Below, piece after piece: positions 48,501-58,316 of a stretch of DNA of 64,000 nucleotides (its first letter is position 1; every line of letters begins with the position of its first letter). Under the pieces are notes generated by a model. That model was not told the DNA's origin and did no database searches. It was given only the letters and a program-made list of their open reading frames with translations. Source of the stretch: Periplaneta americana (lineage: Eukaryota; Arthropoda; Insecta; Blattodea; Blattidae); assembly GCF_040183065.1 (NCBI RefSeq), contig NC_091122.1, positions 153,293,955-153,357,954 of the forward strand, written 5' to 3'. The translations under genes were made by a program, and so were the position numbers.

Positions 48501-51500
48501 ATAATCACACATTGTAAATTTCAATATTTTTTCATAAATACGGTACTTAAAAAAAAAATTAAACTTATTTTGTTTTTTTGTTTTTATATTTTCTTCGTGA
48601 AAATCCTATTTCTTAAAAAAAAAAAAATATTTGTTTTTAAACTCCAATTTTTTCTTAATGATAACACTGCATTTTGTGCAATGGAGCATTAGTAATTCCC
48701 TACTCTAATTTGTTCATTTGTAAAAAAAATATATATAATTTCGTCAATGTTTTCTAGCAATACAGCTATGCTGAATGCAGCCAACCAAATGCTTCATTTC
48801 ACAACAGAGATATTAATGAATAAGTATGCCAAGTTTCATCACTTTTGCTTTAACCACTGAGAAATAAAATGAATACTTGTTATTGGAAACAAAGAACATA
48901 TCTTTATTCAGATAATTAAATTTGAAGTTTTGGTTACAATTAACTCGTTATATAAAAATATATTTATAATTAAGATATTGAGATAAAAATTTTCATGAAA
49001 CAGTAAATTTTTAGCGAAAATAAAAAAAAAAAATGATAAAATTTGTTAAAATTCGACAATTTTCAGTAGCATATCACCTTAAATAGCCGAGTATTAGGAT
49101 TAAATTTATTAAATGCTACCAGTACATCATTTTAAAAGTACATAAGTATAATATTCACATTTACAAACAAGACTATTATTTTGGTAATTTCACAGAAACG
49201 ATGGAAACTATGATATTCCCACAGTCTAGTACATACAGTCACGAAGCTCAGTACGTAATAAATATGCATCCATAGATAGTTGCTAACCACTAGGATCGCT
49301 ACTATCACCTCATTACATACAATGCGAAATAGTACCTGCACAGTCTAGTGTTCCTAGCAACCTCATCAACTCAAGCTTCATGACTGTATATACTACTGGG
49401 TGTTCATTTCAAAGTGTGTCATGACGTCACTGTTGGTGAGTCAGCGATTTGAAGCGAGTTTCAGCTTTTATGTCAGAGAAGTTGTCTATTAATCAAGGCG
49501 TTCAATCTGAACTTAAGAACGTCTACGGTATAACTTGAACATCGTAGCAACAGATGGCAGTCTGTATGGTCTGTGTGCTACCATAACCTCTTGCATGGGC
49601 AAGTCGTACGCAGGGTATTTGTTATCATTGGTTGTGTATGGCAACATTCCACAATACAAATCAAATGCTCCATGTCCATGTTGACCGTCGAAGTTAATGT
49701 CAACAAATATTGTACGTAAGTAATCGTCTTAACCCTCTCCCCATATCCTGACAGTAAGAAAAAACTCACCTCAGTACGTGTTTCCAAACAGTTCACATTT
49801 CTGCCACTACCGGCGTTACGGTACATATCGGTAAGTACTCTTCAGAACGAACGCCGTACTTGCTATGCAACTTCTCTTGCACATAGGTAATACGCCTCTG
49901 CGGAAGTGTAGGAAGATTGAATTCTCTAGGCTCATCGGCTAGCCACATGACGGCATACAGCGAGCCATGACACACTTTGAACTGAACACGCAGTAGACTG
50001 TGATATTCCCCTGAGTTATTCTCTATTATCAATGTGTGAATGTCACATAAGTTATTATGTCATAAGATGACAGAATTATGATCGAAAGATGGAGTAGTGA
50101 TGTACAGTATTTTGACATTTGAAAGTTGGGTAGTTCGTTAGTTGAGAGGTGAACATGGTGGCAAAACGTTCTGTTGAGTGTGATTGATCAATTACTTGCT
50201 TCAGTTCAGCTCATATTTTGGGAAATGTGGAGAGTCGTTTTACTTTTTGAAGGCTCTATGGAATTATTCTATTGCAGTATCTGAAGGCTTGTGTAGATTG
50301 TGGAGCAACATTTTTCTCTACGTAGCATAAACGTAATACAGTAGCGTCCAAATTAATCCGAACACGACATATTTTTACATTTTCTGTCATTGTTGGCCTC
50401 ACAGCTGCTCATACCGCTTTAATTGACATCTGTAGTACGTGTAATTCCATTGTTGAAGGTCTGTCATTATTTTTTTTTATAATATGTGACATTTTGCCTG
50501 TCGTTTTGTACTTATAAGCATTTCAGTTGTGTTGAAGACTTAATACTGCAATCCTGTGTACATTCCGTCGTCTTCACAAATGGATACAACTCCACGAAAA
50601 CGGTCTAAAATTATAACATTAGCAGAGCATTCTTCTATGACACAGAGGCAAATTGCTGCAGAATGTCACATCGGTTTGGCTACTGTTAATTCGATCATAA
50701 AACGATACAGGGAGACTGGATCCATCACACCCCAGAAAAAAGGAAACTGTGGCCGGAAAAGGAAGACTTCACCTGCAGATGATCGTTTAATTGTCAGGAA
50801 AAGTAAATTAAATCCTAGACTAACTGCTGTCGACTTAACCTGCGAGTTAATGGCTACCACTGGGGCGAATATTCACGTGACAACAGTGCGGTGTAGGCTT
50901 TTGGAAGCAGGACGAAGGGCTCGTAAGCCTATTAAGAAGCAACTGCTAACCCCTGTTATGTGCAAAAAACGCTTAATGTGGGCAAAATTACATCAACACT
51001 GGACAGTGAATGACTGGAAGAATGTACTTTTTTCTGATGAGTCTCATTTCGAGGTCCATGGCCACCGTGTTTCTTACGTACGGAAAGGATCCGAAAAAGT
51101 AACAGCAGCTCATCTCCAACAAGCACCCAAATACCCCCCTAAAGTAATGTTTTGGGGTTGTTTTACACATGAAGGGCCTGGAGCATTAATACCTATCAAG
51201 GGAATGATGAATTCTGACAAATATATTCACTTATTGGAAACCAGAATCGTACCCCAGCTGCAAAAATCATTTTCGGATGGCAGAGGTGTGTTCCAACAAG
51301 ACCTGGAACCATGCCATACGTCTCGAAAAACTACAGAATTCTTCAACAAGAAGAATATACAGGTACTCCCCTGGCCAGGCAACTCACCCGACATCAACCC
51401 CATTGAGAACTTGTGGTCAATTTGCAAAAGAAGAATGCAAAAAATGGATTGTTCTACAAAGGAGAAGATGATTCTGCCCTCATTGGTGTATGGTTTCGCG

Positions 51501-54500
51501 ATGAAGAAATGAAGAATATTTGTGGGAAATTAATGGAATCCATGCCAAATCGTCTCAGAGCTGTTATTAGGAATAAGGGAGGCCACATAGATTACTGAGG
51601 TATGTCTTAGATCCTTTTTTTATCCCGTTTGAGTGTTTTTGCATAAGTAAATACGTTGTTCGGATTAATTTGCACGCTACTGTATGTTGACATTTGGAGC
51701 AGTTTACCTGGACATGCCATTGTTGTACTCATTACTGTACTGCCTCATGTGAGGCAAGTAGCCTATAGCAGTATCATAAAAACAATTGCAATAGTGATGT
51801 TATCCGTTACTGGTAGATCATATGTAAAAAAGTAGGTAGAGAACAGATCTTACTACAGTACCTTGAGGAACACCTCAGCTAATGCGATAAAAGGATAAAA
51901 GTTCATCATTCAATTTTTATGGGGCCACAGATGTTTCGCAAATGATCCAATCCTTTCACCTGCACCAAGACCTGGGATTTATTCAGCCTCCACTAGAAAT
52001 GAGTACTAGGGCATTTCCTTGGGGGAGAGGAAACCAGCACGTTAAGACTAACATCCCTTCTGCTATTCAGTGCTGATGGTATTATGATGTGCAACGGGAT
52101 AGCTTTGATTTACTATTATTGACATTACGTTCATAATGCTAGAATTGGATACAGACAGTATTGTGATAATATCTCACAAGCAAACGTTCTGATGGTGGCA
52201 GATAAAAAAGTTAAATTTTTTTCTTCCACCATGTTAATAAAGTCAAAAGAAGTGCTTATACAAATTTTGGCCACTCGACCGCAATTACGAGGGCGGTAAA
52301 AAAATAAGTTCACCAGGGGCCTCTAACAGAAAAAAAAAACACAATTTCATTGGACAACTTTATTGAAACGGACACAGCAATTGTTGAGCTATTTTTCAAC
52401 ATATTTTCCATCGGAATTGAGACATTTCTCATATCATGGGATCGACAGAGAGAGGTGCAGACGCAGTCAAACGCTGGTTCCGGTCTGAGGCGGCTGACTT
52501 CTACGACACAAAAATTGATCCCATGGTATGACAAATGGCTTAATTCCAGTGGGGGATATGTTGACAAATAGTGCAACAATTGCTGTATCTGTTTCAAGAA
52601 ATATTTCCATGCAATTGTGCTTTTTTCTATAAACGGCCCCATGGAAAATCACTTTCTGGACGGTCTCGTAATTGCGGTCGAGTGGCCAAAATTTGTATAA
52701 GCACTTCTTTTGACATTATTAACATGGTGGAAGAAAAAAAACTTTTTTATCTGCCCCCATCAGAACGTTTGCTTGTCAGACCTTGTCTCATAATGAGAAC
52801 AAAAGTCAGTTATACTTACTTGTCGCCTAAGATCTGCCACTTCTTCTTGTGGCGACTGGCCAACACCGGATTCATTGCCATCTTCCGTATCGCCACTAGC
52901 TACTACCTCACTGCTTGCCAGGGTGTAGAAGAGACCATTCTGAATACACAATACAACTTCTTTCAAACATCTCACTATCATTATCAGAGTTTAATTAGCA
53001 ATTTCACATTACATGAATTAAAAATATTTAGATTCACATGTATAACAGAATAAAATTGTTTCACAATGTAGTAAGCAATAAAGGTACAAAATTACATTTA
53101 GAAATTTAGAATTTTTATTTATGTATCTGTTAAACTGTGTAACCTCTGATGACTATATATCCTTACTCACCTTCAATGTTCCATCGAATGGGTTGAGAGT
53201 TTCCGCCTGAAATTCAGAAAACAAATCAGGATATAATGAAGATACAGCACTTACAAAAACTACTATGGTCAACTGACCAGAAAACGTGTTGACAGTTATT
53301 GAAACCAACAAATCATAACTCCTCCTACAATTCAACTGAGTTAATGGGAAAGAAATTATATCTTTTGTGCAACCATTCTCTGAAATGCATCAGTTTAGGT
53401 TACCATGGCAATTTACCATTTTGGAAAACTTCTATCAAAACTACATCAGTTTCCATGAAGTATATTTGCCACTGTAGGCTGAGTTGACAATGTTGCCTGT
53501 GTTCTGCAAGGTAAATGCTAGCCACATTGTCTGTTTCGTTGAGTTTTAACTTACATATAAATTCATCACTTTCAAATTTCATGTAGATGAAATGTCTATT
53601 AAGTGATAATGTCAAATTGAAACACATTCAAATACGTTACAACAATCCAAAAGATATTTAAAACAACGCCATCTAAAAAATTAACTCAGTTACTGTATTA
53701 ATAACAATAATTAACATAAAATAAATAAAAAGAAGTAAGCGATTTTGAGATCAAAACAGAATACTTTAAATTTAAAAAACACATACACACAAATACTGTA
53801 CATTTCAGTTCAACTTTCTCAGAATCCAGTCTACAATATTTCAGTCTTTTGTGTACCAGTATCAAATGCAGAATGACAGAATCAAAAAAATTAATTTAAC
53901 AAATACATGACTAAAAATGAATAAACCCAAATGACAACTCGTCACATATGGGACCACGTATTAAAGTTTGGATTATATTGCGTATCATTTCAATATGAAA
54001 TGGAATAGAATGAAGTGATGTCAGACATTGTAGTACTGGCAATAATGATATATTATGAAGGTTTGAATAAACTAAAATTTTGTTACTGATCATAATTATA
54101 TTCAAAATGAACTCATTATATTTTACTTGGGCAACCTGACGCTTCTGCTTAGTATCCATTCTCACAAATAATTTTATCTTCTTAGAAAAACAAAGTAGGT
54201 GTGCACATTAATTTTGTCATTCTGACAGAAAATATAACCTTACCAGTAACAATCTCCTCATAATAAGATGACAATAATCTATTGTTATTCTTATAACGTG
54301 GCAACTTTTGTTTCAATTATTTAAGTTGCATAAAACAAAATTGATATATATTACATAACAAACATAATAACATAATATATATGTATATACTTCAAAAGTT
54401 TAAAAATATACACAATTTTCTAAACAGTACTGGTTAGTTCTTATAAATCAATAAGTGTAATCAAACTCAGTAATGTATTAAATTATTATTATTATTCAAA

Positions 54501-55421
54501 ATAAAAATTTAGCATTTATTTTCGTTGAGTGGGTAATCTTTCTTTATATTGAGCCAATAACGATCATTCCATCAGAATTATAATTATTAATAAATAAATA
54601 GGATAATTCAAGGGAACAACAATGCAACACAGGATGACATGGCAGTGCAAATAATAAGGGTGTGCAAATATTACTCTGTACTACTCGTACTTTTTATAAA
54701 ATCAATGACTAAAAATCTGTCAGCTATTTTATAGCTGCTCGCTATATCTGTAACAGAGAACACACAACAGAAAAATCATACTATCAAAATTTTTTGTCTG
54801 TCATGCAACAAAAATTTTATGTCCAACATTTTTTAATATGTAGGTAGCAATCATCAGGTGACTTGCGATATTTGCAACTGTCAATATGTGCCATATTAGA
54901 AGAAACATGCAAACAGGGTCATTCATTAAGAACATAAATGGGAAGAAAATAGTATTCCACACTAAAACTATAAACACTGAATTCCTAAAGACTGTGTCAA
55001 TGCTGTAGGGAAGATAAGAATCTAAGTCCATTCTTAGAAATCTAGCAATCAGGTAGTTCAGTTGGCAGAGCAACTAGCTACAGACTGGAAAGTTCCTGTT
55101 TAATTCTGGATTGTAGAACGATTTTTTGCATTGCCAAACTTCCAGAATGGCCCCGACGGCCACTTAGCCTCCTGTCAAATTGAGTACTGGGTCTTCCTTA
55201 AGTGTAAAAAGATGGTCAAAGGGTGATGCCGACCACGCCATCCCATTCTAGCACATTCCAGGGTCCCCATAAACATTCAAGGCATTTAAATCTTAAAAGG
55301 TATATAGCCTACCTGCCACATTTCTTTATTCTTTTGAATCTCAAATTCGAGTTATATTATACACATATTATTTTTTAATTAGACCTAATAATAGAAATTG
55401 ATACCCCATTTTCTAACGACG

Positions 55422-55488
<67 letters not shown>

Positions 55489-56890
55489 ATATGGCTTTTA
55501 GAATTCATTGCCATCCTCACATAAGCTCGCCATCAGTCCCTATCCTGAGCAAGATTAATCCAGTCTCTACCATCATATTCCACCTCCCTCAAATCCATTT
55601 TAATATTATCCTTCCATCTACGTCTCGGCCTCCCCAAAGGTCTTTTTTCCCCTCCGGCATCCCAACTAACACTCTATATGTATTACTGGATTCGCCCATA
55701 CGTGCTACATGCCCTGCCCATCTCAAACGTCTGGATTTAATGTTCCTAATTATGTCAGGTGAAGAATACAATGCGTGCAGTTCTGGGTTCTGTAACTTTC
55801 TCCATTCTCCTGTAACTTCATCCCTCTTAGCTCCAAACATTTTTCCTAAGCACCTTATTCTCAAGTATCCTTAACTTCTGTTCCTCTCCCAAAGTGAGAG
55901 TCCAAGTTTCACAACCATACAGAACAACCGACAACATAACTGATTTATAAATTCTCTCAGTTTTTTTGAGAGCAGACTGGATGACAAAAGCTTCTCAACC
56001 GAATAATAACAGTCATTTCCCATATTTATTCTGCGTTTAACTTTCTCCTGAGTATCGTTTATATTTGTTACTGTTGCTCCAAGATATTTGAATTGTTCCA
56101 ACTCTTCAAAGGATAAATTTCCAATTTTTATATTTCCATTTCGTATTATGTTCTGGTCACGAGACATAATCATATACTCTGTCTTTTCGGGATTTGCTTC
56201 CAAACCTATCTCTTTATTTGTTTCAACTAGAATTTCCGAGTTTCCCCTAATCGTTAGTGGATTTTCTCCTAACATATTCACGTCATCCGCATAGACAAGA
56301 AGCTGATGTAATCCATTCAATTCCAAACCCTCACTGTATCCTGGACTTTCCTAATGGCATGTTCTAGAGCAAAGTTAAAAAGTAAAGGTGACAGTGCATC
56401 TCCTTGCTTTAGCCTGCTGGAATTGGAAAAGCATTCAACAGAAACTGGTCTATATGGACTCTGCTGTACGTTTCACTGAGACACATTTGAATTAATCGAA
56501 CTAGTTTCTCGGGAATATCAAATTCAATAAGAATATTATATAAAACTTCTCTCTTAACCGAGTCATATACCTTTTTGAAATCTATGAATAACAGATGTAC
56601 TGTACTCTTATACTCCCTTTTTTTCCAATATCTGTCGAATACAAATAATAAATATTACTGTGTGAAAGCATTTCAAAATGCTCAGTGTTCAACAGAAGTT
56701 GTATAATATCCATTGTATTATTTCCAGTCTCTCTATTATTCCACTGTAACAGCCATGTTATTAAAACATTCGAGATAAATCAAAGAACTTCGTAAGGTGA
56801 AGACAACTGCAGTACAGTTGTAGTATCTGCACATCCCTCTTAATAGCATTAAGCTCAGTGCCTTACCCTCGTCAAACCGTTCTCTTCATT
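32609..56890 (-). CDS. Unrecognised coiled-coil protein with an SxIP motif, C-terminal 227 residues, six exons
   Basis: Exons on the minus strand are 56867-56890, 53171-53206, 52820-52939, 48161-48322, 46453-46526 and 32609-32876, all with GT/AG borders. The first four are symmetric (phase 0). The fifth ends in phase 2, which exon six completes as a serine. Order of parts: short acidic/Ser-rich lead (residues 1-51), coiled coil at about 52-84 (EEVADLRRQ joined across an intron to [20 protein letters not shown]), an Ala/Ser/Thr/Asn-rich linker ending ATQTER (109-114), and a basic Ser/Thr-rich tail with SGIP at 196-199 beside TRK. SxIP in basic context is the EB1-binding motif of microtubule plus-end proteins, so a cytoskeletal role is plausible but inferred. 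Upstream exons are outside or unseen. I cannot name the family. Confidence 0.8.
33162..33803 (-). repeat. SINE family A, copy 4, split by another SINE
   Basis: Flanked by an exact 11-base duplication, aatgaatgtaa (33151-33161 and 33806-33816). The family A sequence is broken at about 33185 and resumes at about 33576. Confidence 0.9.
33185..33575 (+). repeat. tRNA-headed SINE, family E, inserted in family A
   Basis: The head gtggcgtcgcggtctaaggc and box B tggttcgagtcctc, with an extra stem between (gcgttacggaatacgc), suggest a class II (Leu/Ser-type) tRNA origin. The body has catgaaatttcggccagtgt and ggttggatgatcgtccacc. The tail is (TTA)n at 33519-33575. Partial copies at 36197-36290 and 43751-44233. 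Confidence 0.88.
34067..34352. mobile_element. Possible hAT remnant
   Basis: cagtgattctcagctg near 34086 resembles the common hAT end, and ctggtcaccctacc at 34339 matches the end of the element at 8058. The two need not belong together. Weak. Confidence 0.3.
34528..34960 (-). mobile_element. Penelope-like retroelement, short 3' copy bounded by inverted repeats
   Basis: The minus strand reads [20 protein letters not shown] and the rest of the GIY-YIG C-terminus, about 90% like 12390-13383. The sequence gatcttactcgtgtta at 34521-34537 recurs inverted (taacacgagtaagatc) at 34947-34963, so the truncated 5' side carries an inverted piece of the 3' end, as known for Penelope elements. Broken. Confidence 0.85.
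34964..35736. other. Intron sequence of the minus gene
   Basis: AT-rich. No element or exon recognised. Confidence 0.5.
35745..36540. mobile_element. hAT-like non-autonomous element
   Basis: 796 bases with an exact 8-base duplication, atgatgtc (35737-35744 and 36541-36548), and perfect 18-base inverted ends tagggctaggattttgat. The subterminal regions are full of gggcattttt motifs. A family E SINE fragment is inserted at 36197-36290. A relative lies at 58641-59596. Confidence 0.92.
36197..36290 (-). repeat. SINE family E fragment
   Basis: Reverse complement matches the 3' half of 33185-33575: cacctctgcttaagcatgtg, then gacgtgaggtcagcag and cccttcatgggctgtag. The head is absent. Confidence 0.82.
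36549..40154. other. Large intron, AT-rich
   Basis: 3.6 kb within the intron between 46453 and 32876. No exon with both splice sites and no repeat family recognised. The stretch at 39555 (agtagcggctggtgg) resembles an hAT end like that at 4111. Confidence 0.5.
40185..40259 (-). repeat. tRNA-like unit 1
   Basis: 75 nt, minus strand. Acceptor pairing gttcc/ggaac, D stem gctc/gagc, anticodon stem ttggt/accaa with loop acgttaa, T arm ccggg-ttcgata-cccgg. Position 33 is C, unlike functional tRNAs. Confidence 0.8.
40471..40545 (-). repeat. tRNA-like unit 2
   Basis: Same fold as unit 1. The loop is acgtcaa, and one change in the D stem (agaagctcag) weakens it. Confidence 0.8.
40676..40750 (+). repeat. 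tRNA-like unit 3
   Basis: Plus strand. Box A tagctcagtgg and box B ggttcgatacc intact, loop acgttaa. Confidence 0.8.
40962..41036 (+). repeat. tRNA-like unit 4
   Basis: Plus strand. Boxes A and B as in unit 3, loop acgtcaa. Units 1/3 share one loop sequence and units 2/4 the other, which fits duplication of an already dimeric half. Confidence 0.8.
41500..41687 (+). repeat. tRNA-headed SINE, family F
   Basis: tRNA-like head at about 41579-41650 (gcgtagctcagtggttagag; box B aggttcgatccttgg), then gagaaaatttttctccatta and a 13-base A tail. The gagaatttttctcc stretch is shared with the palindrome at 22004-22591. The leader from 41500 (ggccactaagggaaaagaac) is probably part of it, but the 5' border is uncertain. 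Confidence 0.75.
42149..42436 (-). repeat. tRNA-headed SINE, family C
   Basis: Minus strand: head agtagagcagctggctacgg, box B gggttcgatcccagg, body with ttctcgttgccaaactttc and ggtcggcaccacac-type sequence, A tail seen as the A-run at 42145-42161. Relatives at 26938 and 55045. Confidence 0.87.
42440..43750. other. Intron sequence
   Basis: AT-rich. The frame at 43391-43600 is unrecognised. No exon with both splice sites seen. Confidence 0.45.
43751..44233 (+). repeat. SINE family E, head-less copy split by a LINE piece
   Basis: catgaaatttcggccagtgt at 43779 to cccagcatcgtgatga, then a gap, then atcatcatgctaactaca through ggcatgtggacgttagagca. The gap is 43829-44147. Confidence 0.75.
43829..44147 (-). 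mobile_element. Jockey-like LINE fragment
   Basis: The minus strand reads [20 protein letters not shown] followed further on by [12 protein letters not shown] in the same region. These are the A/GxPQGSxLGPxLY and TYADD blocks of non-LTR RT, with the second Asp changed to Val. Short internal piece, inactive. Confidence 0.82.
44234..46452. other. Intron sequence
   Basis: No supported exon. A plus-strand open frame at 44547-44864 is unrecognised. An alternative acceptor near 44826 could add a six-residue end (EGLEM and stop) to the exon at 46453. I prefer the 32876 acceptor. Confidence 0.45.
46453..46526 (-). CDS. Minus gene, exon 5
   Basis: 74 bases, acceptor tcattttgttacag and donor gtaagc. 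Encodes [20 protein letters not shown] and GPLV, ending in phase 2. The acceptor region is only 43 bases from a MITE border (46570). Confidence 0.8.
46570..46969. mobile_element. pogo-type MITE, 400 bases
   Basis: TA at 46568-46569 and 46970-46971. Ends cagtaaaacctcgttaattc and, reverse-complemented, cagtaaaaccttattaatcc, with a second inverted block (accggac / gaccgg) inside. No transposase. Confidence 0.9.
47021..47838 (-). mobile_element. RTE-type LINE fragment with internal losses
   Basis: Minus-strand pieces: [20 protein letters not shown] through [20 protein letters not shown] (47479-47781), then ADDVN region and [12 protein letters not shown] (47010-47216). Truncated at both ends compared with the family. 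A tandem tcataa run at 47205-47219 marks a small rearrangement. Confidence 0.85.
48161..48322 (-). CDS. Minus gene, exon 4: coiled coil and linker
   Basis: 162 bases, phase 0/0, acceptor cttcatgcag and donor gtaggc. Encodes [20 protein letters not shown] (heptad Leu/Val/Ile spacing), then [20 protein letters not shown] and a CNAATQTER end. Confidence 0.85.
48323..49395. other. Intron sequence
   Basis: Very AT-rich with several A- and T-runs. Nothing recognised. Confidence 0.5.
49396..49993. mobile_element. Tc1/mariner-type MITE, 598 bases
   Basis: TA at 49394-49395 and 49994-49995. Inverted ends ctgggtgttcatttcaaagt and, reverse-complemented, ctgcgtgttcagttcaaagt, continuing into gtgtcatg. 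Internal GC is higher than in the flanks. Minus-strand frames (49578-50032) are unrecognised. Confidence 0.88.
50339..51682 (+). mobile_element. Tc1 element, nearly whole
   Basis: 1344 bases with TA at 50337-50338 and 51683-51684. The inverted ends cagtagcgtccaaattaatc and cagtagcgtgcaaattaatc differ at one of the first 20 positions. It carries one transposase gene with a single visible frame break near its end. The youngest-looking element in the window. Confidence 0.95.
50580..51598 (+). pseudogene. Tc1-type transposase with one late frameshift
   Basis: Start chosen at [10 protein letters not shown]; an in-frame ATG eight codons earlier has no family match. Residues 1-110 form the paired HTH domain ([34 protein letters not shown] as the GRPR-like hook). 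DDE domain: [12 protein letters not shown], then [13 protein letters not shown], then [14 protein letters not shown], the D, D and E of DD34E. The second block normally reads QQDNAPCHTS, so the two residues after Asp are changed (LE for NA). The frame open from 50556 to 51512 ends after KEKMI; the normal continuation ([20 protein letters not shown] through NKGGHIDY) follows in another frame to a stop at 51598. One base lost near 51472 explains it. Confidence 0.92.
51830..51900 (-). mobile_element. Short LINE RT fragment
   Basis: The minus strand reads [13 protein letters not shown], the RT block also seen at 43829-44147. Too short to classify. Confidence 0.45.
51960..52085 (+). repeat. Possible SINE fragment
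   Basis: ccactagaaatgagtactag and the following ccttgggggagaggaaacca look like the body of a common insect retroposon, from memory. No head or tail seen. Confidence 0.35.
52172..52780. mobile_element. Fold-back element around a mariner 3' end
   Basis: The left arm 52172-52290 and right arm 52667-52780 are inverted copies, both carrying aagcaaacgttctgatg and atttgtataagcacttctttt (or its inverse). Between them, plus strand, is a mariner C-terminal stretch ([12 protein letters not shown]; then, shifted, [14 protein letters not shown] and stop) plus a terminal-repeat-like cgagggcggtaaaaaaataa. Catalytic motifs are absent. The right border lies about 40 bases from the donor of the exon at 52820. 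Confidence 0.75.
52820..52939 (-). CDS. Minus gene, exon 3
   Basis: 120 bases, phase 0/0, acceptor attgtgtattcag and donor gtaagt. Encodes [20 protein letters not shown], then [20 protein letters not shown], acidic then entering the coiled coil. Confidence 0.87.
53171..53206 (-). CDS. Minus gene, exon 2 (36 bases)
   Basis: Acceptor tttctgaatttcag, donor gtgagt, phase 0/0. Encodes [12 protein letters not shown]. Confidence 0.78.
53207..55044. other. Intron sequence
   Basis: AT-rich. No exon or repeat family recognised. Confidence 0.5.
55045..55315 (+). repeat. SINE family C, diverged copy
   Basis: Head caggtagttcagttggcaga, then ttgccaaacttccagaatgg, gccgaccacgcc and cattcaaggcattt, in the order of 42149-42436 read on its minus strand. 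Box B is eroded, so this is an old copy. Confidence 0.78.
55421..55487. repeat. (TAA)n microsatellite, tail of the LINE
   Basis: A pure taa run directly at the 3' end of the minus-strand LINE copy. Confidence 0.93.
55489..56648 (-). mobile_element. RTE-type LINE, 5'-truncated
   Basis: Minus strand 55871-56326 reads [40 protein letters not shown]; 55589-55864 reads [20 protein letters not shown]. Frames are broken between and within these blocks. 3' tail is (ATT)n. Confidence 0.9.
56867..56890 (-). CDS. Minus gene, 24-base microexon
   Basis: The acceptor ctctccctctctcttggcag is the strongest pyrimidine tract in this gene and the donor is gtaagg. Eight codons, NEENGLTR, phase 0/0, so skipping would keep the frame. 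Unusually short. Support comes from splice signals and phase only. Confidence 0.62.
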
Positions 56891-57904
56891 CTGCCAAGAG
56901 AGAGGGAGAGGGCAGCATCACACCACAACAATCGAGCGACAACCAACAGGGCAACAAAAAACAAGAACAAAACAAATAACAAATTTCATTACATTACAAT
57001 GATCTCATACAGCAGATAACTGCTATTTCTGTTAATGCTGGACATGCGAGTTATTTCAAAGAAGTGGTTAATTACATATTTTAAGCACTGCTTATGAGAT
57101 CATTAGCTTTGTTCCAACTCAAGAAACATCCTACACACATAAGATGTTGTTTTACTGCTGTCTCTTGGTAATAGATGTGCAATATTTGCGTACTGTTAGC
57201 AACTGAAGTTAGCGGATAGAAAATAATACCGATATGAATAAAACTATTTGTTTTAGGGATTATTTGAGGAGTAGCTGAACATACGTCATCTTTGCCTACT
57301 TTCAACAGCATAATTGTGTACTCAATTTATAGACAGTACGCGTCTTTTTGGCTTTATTATTATTATTAAATATCCACGGAAAAGAACCCTAATTCACCAA
57401 GCAGTATGCTAGGGTTTTAGTTTTGTTATACGGTATACTACTTATCTATACTACTTATTTTAACACAGATAATGGTGAAATATGTATCTACAGTCTTTTA
57501 AAGATAAAGTTTAGCAAGTCTATAAATTGTCTGTAGCAACAAGGTTGGCTTTAAGACATCCATTAAAAAATTCGTGAAGTTCATCTAATCTATCTGCAAT
57601 ATAAATAATAAGAATTACTATCCACCATTCAAATATGGGTCATTCCTTTGTTACGGATGTGATAAATATTTAATTATATTGAATAAAAGACTTAAGATTG
57701 TCAATTTCTTATCTTGTACGCAGTTGAAAAAGGTATGGTATATACCTGTAGTTACCTAGCTGATGATCCATAATTATGAAAAGTGTAAGGGGGGAAGACT
57801 AAATGTTACAGGTGTGAAAAAACTTTCCATTGGCATTGCACAATCATGTAGTTTTCAGTAACTCTGCCAATTGGTAAGTTCTGAAAGAGTAGGACTTTTT
57901 TTTC

Positions 57905-58148
57905 TGGATGAGAAAAATGAATTGTGTGGGTCCCTGGCTGAGAAGAAACTGCCTACTGAAGGATGCACTGAAAGGAATGGTGAACGGAAGAAAAATTCGG
58001 TGCAGAAGAAGATATAGATGATAGATAACATTAAGATATATGGTTCGTATGCAGAGACTAAGGCGGAAAATAGGAAACATTCGAGAATGCTGGGTTTGCA
58101 CTGAAATACCTTTCCTTGGGCAGAGAACTATGAATGAACAAATAAATA
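57905..58148 (+). mobile_element. LINE 3' end fragment
   Basis: The plus strand shows a degraded C-terminal pattern with gcagaagaagatatagatga, acattaagatatatggttcg, then ggaaacattcgagaatgctg, and a tail gaatgaacaaataaataa. Recognised from common insect LINE 3' ends, from memory. Confidence 0.65.
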
Positions 58149-58298
58149 ACTTTCTGATGTAACTGTATTATGTTACTACATCATAATAAAATGTTATGCT
58201 TTATATATTTTTTATTAACTATCACAAAATAAAAAATTACCCAAACATGCAGTGACGTAAGTAATACAGTACCTATACAGAACACGCATCACAGGAAT

Positions 58299-58316
58299 GG
58301 GGGGGGGGGGGGGGGA
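58299..58316. repeat. Poly-G run
   Basis: 18 consecutive G. A similar C/G-rich run (with one C) is at 46241-46258. G-runs of this length are rare in such AT-rich DNA and may be length-variable. Confidence 0.9.

Noticed and set aside
49578-50032. Minus-strand frames as candidate exons
   Set aside because: They fall inside a MITE with clear inverted ends and TA duplication, and lack supported splice sites.
57081-57311. Minus-strand frame upstream of the microexon as a further exon
   Set aside because: No acceptor/donor pair in matching phase, and composition like the flanking AT-rich DNA.
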